From assembly GCA_027315065.1 (NCBI GenBank), contig DAHUYT010000005.1:1-54777 (forward strand): a DNA stretch of 54,777 bases, given 5' to 3'. The DNA is from Nitrososphaerota archaeon (GTDB lineage Archaea > Thermoproteota > Nitrososphaeria > Nitrososphaerales > Nitrosopumilaceae). The translations under genes were made by a program, and so were the position numbers. Of the stretch, positions 50,770 to 54,777 are shown one piece after another; position 1 is the stretch's first letter; every line of letters begins with the position of its first letter. A model generated the notes under the pieces. That model made no database searches and was not told the origin of the DNA. It saw nothing but the letters and a program-made list of their open reading frames with translations.

Positions 50770-51933
50770 TTAACTGCCCTTTACGGTTTGCAGATACTTT
50801 TGTCTCTCACTTGCAAGTTCAATAATGTCTGTTTTGCTTACCACTCCCAAAAGCGTTCCATCTTTGTCACAGACAAATACCTTTCCTACTCGTTTTTGAA
50901 CCATCTGTAGAAGAGCTTTTTCTACGGCCATATCTGACGGTACAACTGCAAGGTATTTTGAAGGAATCATGATTTCTTGCACCTTTAGAGTATTTCTTTG
51001 ATGTTCTGGAACAGTCATTATTGCCTTGAGAGTTACCATCCCCAAGAGATGTCCTTGGCCATCAGTTATAGGAAGTTCGCTTTTCATGCTGGTCATAAAA
51101 AAGCTCTTGAGTACTAGATCAACAAATTCATCCCCTTTAACCGATATTATTTTGGTGTTCATGATGTTGCCTATCACTATACCCCTTAGCGCAGTTGTTA
51201 GCTCAAATTGAGACATGTATGATTGGGCGCCACTGTGCAAGAACCAACCTATCAGAACAATCCACAATCCACCTACAAAATCTCCTCCAAAAATTGTCAT
51301 GAATCCAAATCCCATGAAAACATATGAAATTATTACTCCTAATGTGGTTACAATCTTTGTTGCATAGTGATAATCCTTTTTCCATCTCATCAACCCTGCA
51401 CGCAAGACTCTTCCTCCATCAAGAGGAAAAGCTGGAACCAGGTTGAAGGCACCTAGCATAAGATTGGCAATAGCTTCATAGAACAATATGCCTTTGATCT
51501 GGCCAAAGTATGCTGCAGCGTTACCTAGATTTGCCCCATTTTGTGAAACTAGCCATATCAATAGTACAAAAAATGCTCCAAGACCTATGCTAACAAGAGG
51601 ACCCGCAATAGACATTTTGAATTCTTGATGAAAATCGCTTGGCTCCTTTGCAATGTCTGACACCCCTCCGAAAATAAATAGTGTTATACTTTTGACTGGA
51701 ATGTTGTATCTCATGGCAACAATTGAATGCGCCAACTCATGAAGCAGTATGGAGAAAAATAAAAGTACTGTTGCAATAGTGCCCATAGTCCAATAATCCA
51801 CAGATGTTAGACCTTTCACGTAATCTGGCATGAAATATGTCGAAAGGGTCCAGGCTATTAGGAAAAATGTGATAATTAATGTGAAATGTAACCGGATACT
51901 AATTCCCTTGATGCGACCTACTTGAAAAGACAT
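50770..51933 (-). CDS. site-2 protease (M50) with C-terminal CBS pair
   Basis: 387 residues. Membrane zinc protease: HELAH in ILLHELAHSIVAM and the second ligand motif LVPAFPLDGGRVLRA. About six helices are followed by two CBS domains (NTKIISVKGDEFVDLVLKSF; ASERQKYLQTVKGS at the end). S2P enzymes cut membrane-bound regulators; CBS domains sense adenylates. A four-CBS protein gene lies upstream on the same strand with a 29-bp gap, so the two may work together. The substrate is unknown. Confidence 0.93.
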   Translation of the reverse strand: MSFQVGRIKGISIRLHFTLIITFFLIAWTLSTYFMPDYVKGLTSVDYWTMGTIATVLLFFSILLHELAHSIVAMRYNIPVKSITLFIFGGVSDIAKEPSDFHQEFKMSIAGPLVSIGLGAFFVLLIWLVSQNGANLGNAAAYFGQIKGILFYEAIANLMLGAFNLVPAFPLDGGRVLRAGLMRWKKDYHYATKIVTTLGVIISYVFMGFGFMTIFGGDFVGGLWIVLIGWFLHSGAQSYMSQFELTTALRGIVIGNIMNTKIISVKGDEFVDLVLKSFFMTSMKSELPITDGQGHLLGMVTLKAIMTVPEHQRNTLKVQEIMIPSKYLAVVPSDMAVEKALLQMVQKRVGKVFVCDKDGTLLGVVSKTDIIELASERQKYLQTVKGS

Positions 51934-51962
51934 TTTTGTATATCATCTAGTTGATTTTTTCA

Positions 51963-52754
51963 TTATGAATTGAGACTTTGGCTCATCTCCATCTGATAGG
52001 CATCTACAATATCTCGTGCAGTAACAATTCCAACAAGAGAGCCGCCTTCTGTCAACCCCAATCTCTTGATTTTTTTCTTCGTCATGATATCTGCAGCTTC
52101 ATTTGCCAAAATACCTTTCTCTGCAGTAACAAGTGGAAATGAGGAATATTTCCCAACCTTATCTTCCAGAACTGCCCCCTTTGCAATAGCTCTGACTAGG
52201 TCTCGTTGAGTGAATATTCCGTATACTGTATCTTGCAATATCAGAATACTCCCAATGTTTTTTTCATGCAATAGATTTGCGGCGTCCAACACAGTTGTAT
52301 CATATGGACAATGATAGACCTTTGTGCTTATGACCTTCTCCAAGCTCTGCGCATTTCCTGTTTCTCTAAATGCCCTTAGCATATCCGATGCCGTGATGGT
52401 TCCAACAAGTTTGTTTGTATCTGCAAATACTAGCAACCTTGACCTCTTAGATATCATCAGTCTTGCTGCCTCTATAACAGTGGTGTCTGGCGTAACGGAA
52501 ACAAACGGCTGGATAAAAGTTTGTTTTACTCTTTGATCCATGCTCTTTTCTCCAGATACGACATGCCGAAGAATCTCTCGTTCTGTCAATATCCCAAGAG
52601 GCATTGGATTTTCTTCATCCATAACAATTAAGGTGGCAAAGCCACTATCTGCCATGAAACTTATCACAGTATTGAATGAGACATCAGGTTTTACGGATAT
52701 TGGATACTCTGACATGTAATTTCCAACTAAGAGGTTTTTTACGTCTAATATCAT
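51963..52754 (-). CDS. four-CBS-domain protein
   Basis: 263 residues made of two Bateman modules (four CBS repeats): YPISVKPDVSFNTVISFMAD, then QPFVSVTPDTTVIEAARLMI, VYHCPYDTTVLDAANLLHEK and FPLVTAEKGILANEAADIM, each followed by a G-I/V-x-T-x-x-D/R core. CBS pairs bind ATP, AMP or SAM and regulate partner proteins. It is upstream of the CBS-containing site-2 protease and probably co-transcribed. No catalytic domain. Confidence 0.92.
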   Translation of the reverse strand: MILDVKNLLVGNYMSEYPISVKPDVSFNTVISFMADSGFATLIVMDEENPMPLGILTEREILRHVVSGEKSMDQRVKQTFIQPFVSVTPDTTVIEAARLMISKRSRLLVFADTNKLVGTITASDMLRAFRETGNAQSLEKVISTKVYHCPYDTTVLDAANLLHEKNIGSILILQDTVYGIFTQRDLVRAIAKGAVLEDKVGKYSSFPLVTAEKGILANEAADIMTKKKIKRLGLTEGGSLVGIVTARDIVDAYQMEMSQSLNS

Positions 52755-53125
52755 AAATGTGGTTCTAGATCAAGGTATTTGACTTTAACTAGAGATATCA
52801 AAGATGATAATGTGATTCCAAGTTTAAGTAAGAGCATATCTCAGACTGAAGATTGAAAAACATTTGGCTCTAAATATAGCAGCACGACTAAACATTCTAA
52901 AACTAGATTTTTTAACAGGTTCATTACATTCAAAGATATTTTCTTTAGACAAAAGTTTAGAATTTCATTCTTGATAATCTGTTAAATTTTCACGCTAATT
53001 GAAGATTACACGTTATTATCATATATGATAATCTCCTTTTCTGTTAAAATAATTTCCATGTTAACTTCTTGTGATATGCATATTATCTATGAATGGCACA
53101 TATTTGAAGATTCAAGAAATTCTGG
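52755..53125. other. intergenic region with an 18-bp palindrome
   Basis: 371 bp without a recognised gene. It contains the palindrome at 53015-53032, TTTAACAG/CTGTTAAA arms at about 52911 and 52979, and a possible 18-codon frame (ATG at about 53090) whose TGA overlaps the MNEKL start of the next gene. Confidence 0.4.
53015..53032. promoter_or_regulatory. 18-bp perfect palindrome, candidate operator
   Basis: ATTATCATATATGATAAT, the same half-site (ATTATCAT) as the palindrome at 21784-21799 with two more central bases. It lies about 110 bp before the Cys-rich peptide gene. Confidence 0.5.
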
Positions 53126-53311
53126 ATGGATTTACACATGAATGAAAAGTTGATTGATGAGACTTCACGTGATGTTGTTTGTACCTGCAAAGTCTGCAAT
53201 CACGACATAGCTCGTGACTGCATAAAGGCAAACTGCGCTTGTTGCAAGACTGAGGATCACTCTATGATCTTGGATGGAATGATAGGATTTGGCTCAATTC
53301 ATAAAAAATGA
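53126..53311 (+). CDS. Cys-rich small protein, probable zinc binder
   Basis: 61 residues (or 57 from ATG 53138, MNEKL). Cysteines form VCTCKVCNHDIARDCIKANC followed by ACC, i.e. C-x-C-x2-C, C-x4-C-x-CC with histidines nearby, enough for one or two zinc or metal sites. No family was recognised. The stop overlaps the next gene, so it is coupled to an alpha/beta hydrolase and a phosphoribosyltransferase. A metal-storage or sensor role is possible but unproven. Confidence 0.7.
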   Translation: MDLHMNEKLIDETSRDVVCTCKVCNHDIARDCIKANCACCKTEDHSMILDGMIGFGSIHKK

Positions 53312-53966
53312 GAGACACGACTCGATTAAAATTGGAATTGATGCCATTGAACTATTTGGAGATCTTGTCATCCCTCAAGGATCAGATGGCATTGTATTAT
53401 TTGCCCATGGTAGTGGTAGCAGTAGATTGAGCCCAAGAAATCAATTCGTGGCAGGCGAGCTTAACAAAAAAAGAATCGCGACTTTACTGTTTGATCTGTT
53501 AACTCAAAAAGAAGAAGAGGCCGATCGTTTTACAGGACATATCAGATTTAATATTGCTTTATTGGCTAACAGACTGGTAAAGGTTACAGACTGGATCCTT
53601 AAAAACCCCAAAACAATGAAACTCAAAATAGGATATTTTGGGTCAAGTACGGGTGCAGCCGCAGCGTTAATGGCAGCTGTAGAAAGATCAACTATTGTCA
53701 AGACTGTGGTCTCTAGAGGTGGAAGGCCAGACTTGGCTGACAGTCTTGGGAATGTCAAGTGTCCTGTGTTATTAATTGTCGGTGGTTACGATCAGGAAGT
53801 AATAAAATTAAATAAAATAGCCATGTCTCAAATAGGCAGTAAAAAGAAATTGATTATAATTCCTAATGCTACTCATCTATTTGAGGAACAAGGAAAGCTA
53901 GAAGAGGTTTCGCATTACGCATGCGAGTGGTTTGCAAAGTATATTGGAGAATCAAAGAACATATGA
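53289..53966 (+). CDS. alpha/beta hydrolase (dienelactone hydrolase-like)
   Basis: 225 residues from a TTG at 53289. The oxyanion region is VLFAHGSGSSRLSPRNQFVA, the nucleophile motif GSSTGA, the acid in VGGYDQEV and the His in NATHLFEE, completing a Ser-Asp-His triad. It overlaps the Cys-rich gene by 23 bp and the phosphoribosyltransferase by 4 bp. In many genomes this hydrolase is linked or fused to this phosphoribosyltransferase. The substrate is unknown. Confidence 0.9.
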   Translation: MAQFIKNERHDSIKIGIDAIELFGDLVIPQGSDGIVLFAHGSGSSRLSPRNQFVAGELNKKRIATLLFDLLTQKEEEADRFTGHIRFNIALLANRLVKVTDWILKNPKTMKLKIGYFGSSTGAAAALMAAVERSTIVKTVVSRGGRPDLADSLGNVKCPVLLIVGGYDQEVIKLNKIAMSQIGSKKKLIIIPNATHLFEEQGKLEEVSHYACEWFAKYIGESKNI

Positions 53967-54610
53967 TATTCAAGAACAGGCTTGATGCTGGAGAGAAACT
54001 TGCAAAAAAACTCGAGTCATTAAAAAATGAAAATCCGATCATCTTGGCAATCCCTAGGGGCGGCGTGGTAACAGGAGATGCCATAGCAAAGGCATTAGGC
54101 ATAAAACTTGACATAATAGTCTCAAGAAAGATAGGTTTCCCACATAATCCCGAAGTTGCTATTGGGGCTGTCATGCACGATGGCAGTTTTTTTCCAAATA
54201 CTGATATTATACAATCTACCAATATATCAAAAAAATACATAAGCCAAGAAATTGCCACAGAATTAAAAGAGATAGATAGGCGATTAATGAAATTTAGGGG
54301 AAGTAAGGAATATCAACTAAGTGGTAAAACAGTTGTACTTGTAGATGATGGTATCGCCACTGGTGCCACAGTGTTTGTTGCAGTAGAATGGGTCAAAAAA
54401 CAAAACCCGAAAAGAGTAATTGTGGCAGTACCTGTAGCTCCAAAAGACACAGTGAACAAACTATCTAAAATTGCAGAGGTGATAGTATTGGATGCTCCGG
54501 TGTTCTTTAATGCAGTAGGAGAGTTTTATGAAGAATTTGAACAGGTGGAAGATTACAGAGTAGCTGAGATAATGAGCAGTTATGGATATAGACCAAAGAT
54601 CCTAAAATAA
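53963..54610 (+). CDS. phosphoribosyltransferase domain protein
   Basis: 215 residues from ATG 53963 (overlap ATGA with the hydrolase). The PRPP-binding motif is VVLVDDGIATGATVFVAVEW, and the early AIPRGGVVTGDAIAKALGI with ISRKIGFPHNPEVAIGAV matches the erythromycin-esterase/hydrolase-linked PRTase group. A longer in-frame start at 53921 is rejected. Last gene of the three-gene run. The base specificity is unknown. Confidence 0.9.
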   Translation: MIFKNRLDAGEKLAKKLESLKNENPIILAIPRGGVVTGDAIAKALGIKLDIIVSRKIGFPHNPEVAIGAVMHDGSFFPNTDIIQSTNISKKYISQEIATELKEIDRRLMKFRGSKEYQLSGKTVVLVDDGIATGATVFVAVEWVKKQNPKRVIVAVPVAPKDTVNKLSKIAEVIVLDAPVFFNAVGEFYEEFEQVEDYRVAEIMSSYGYRPKILK

Positions 54611-54777
54611 TCGCAAGTATTTGAGCCTCGGACATTATTCATCGTGATAAGAATCACAGTAACTGTCTAGCTTTTTGAAGTTCCCAGACCATCAGATCTG
54701 TTATTTTTGACAGATATCCTTTCTGATCAGTACCACACCATTATTGCCATTGCAGAATGATTCCTTAGAATATTTCC
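54611..54777. other. right edge, no gene assigned
   Basis: 167 bp to the end of the window. A minus-strand frame (EYSKESFCNGNNGVVLIRKD) is open to the edge and ends at a TAA near 54708. It might be the tail of a gene outside the window, but nothing confirms it. Confidence 0.2.

Noticed and set aside
53090-53146. 18-codon leader peptide before the Cys-rich gene
   Set aside because: Short, low information and no evidence of attenuation; kept only as a note in the intergenic entry.

Overview
The window reads as chromosomal DNA of a Nitrososphaerota (Thaumarchaeota) archaeon, most likely an AT-rich group I.1a-type lineage (Nitrosopumilus/Nitrosotalea/Nitrosotenuis relatives). The evidence is three archaeal TFB genes, aIF5A, SRP19 and SRP54, S8e, Gar1, class I LysRS, archaeal Elp3, two intron-containing tRNAs, CofG/CofH, ScpA/ScpB, and tryptophan-rich tandem repeats on a secreted protein. 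Many starts are TTG or GTG, and TATA boxes lie 22-30 bp before several starts, which suggests leaderless mRNAs. No ammonia-oxidation genes, rRNA, CRISPR array or origin were seen, so the genus is an inference.

Layout. 0-3 kb: a transposase scrap, then TFB, an SRPBCC protein and a glycosyltransferase. 3-9 kb: a DMT exporter, an HtrA-type protease, and a cofG-cofH-pmbA run for deazaflavin (F420 chromophore) synthesis. 9-16.5 kb: a cation exchanger, two stand-alone Lrp-type ligand-binding proteins around a wHTH gene and purM, an elp3-lysS-small membrane protein operon, and a coiled-coil gene broken at an 11-A run. 16.5-21 kb: a MarR/MFS pair, tRNA-Leu(CAA) with a 15-nt intron, and a second SRPBCC/TFB pair. 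21-25.7 kb: an ArdC-type antirestriction/zincin protein divergent from a CARF-like/wHTH regulator with a 16-bp palindrome between them, then an aminotransferase, an acyl-CoA dehydrogenase, and two tiny proteins (33 aa basic, 40 aa C2H2 finger).

25.9-34 kb: a tetrapyrrole block (sirC-hemA-hemB and a small partner, divergent from a fused AhbA-AhbB siroheme decarboxylase). About 3 kb on is an operon with a chlorite-dismutase/coproheme-decarboxylase-like protein, DUF1802 and an aldo/keto reductase. Together they suggest heme made through siroheme and coproheme. 34-40 kb: an accessory stretch with a broken IS6-like transposase, an OB-fold protein, a PAC2 protein, a large secreted protein, and an internally deleted IS5-like element with perfect 22-bp inverted repeats.

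40-46 kb: sufC, then a minus-strand information block (scpA, scpB, S8e, SRP19, gar1, TFB). An orphan response regulator, an Lrp regulator and tRNA-Tyr(GTA) with a 46-nt intron follow. 46-54.8 kb: aIF5A, a Dph6-type ligase overlapping SRP54, a site-2 protease with CBS domains next to a four-CBS protein, and a three-gene run of a Cys-rich peptide, an alpha/beta hydrolase and a phosphoribosyltransferase.

The most interesting points are the repeated TFB-SRPBCC linkage, the ArdC/CARF-like divergent pair with its palindrome, the apparent hybrid heme route, the non-ATG hemA start overlapping sirC, the poly-A frameshift, and several micro-genes under 60 codons.
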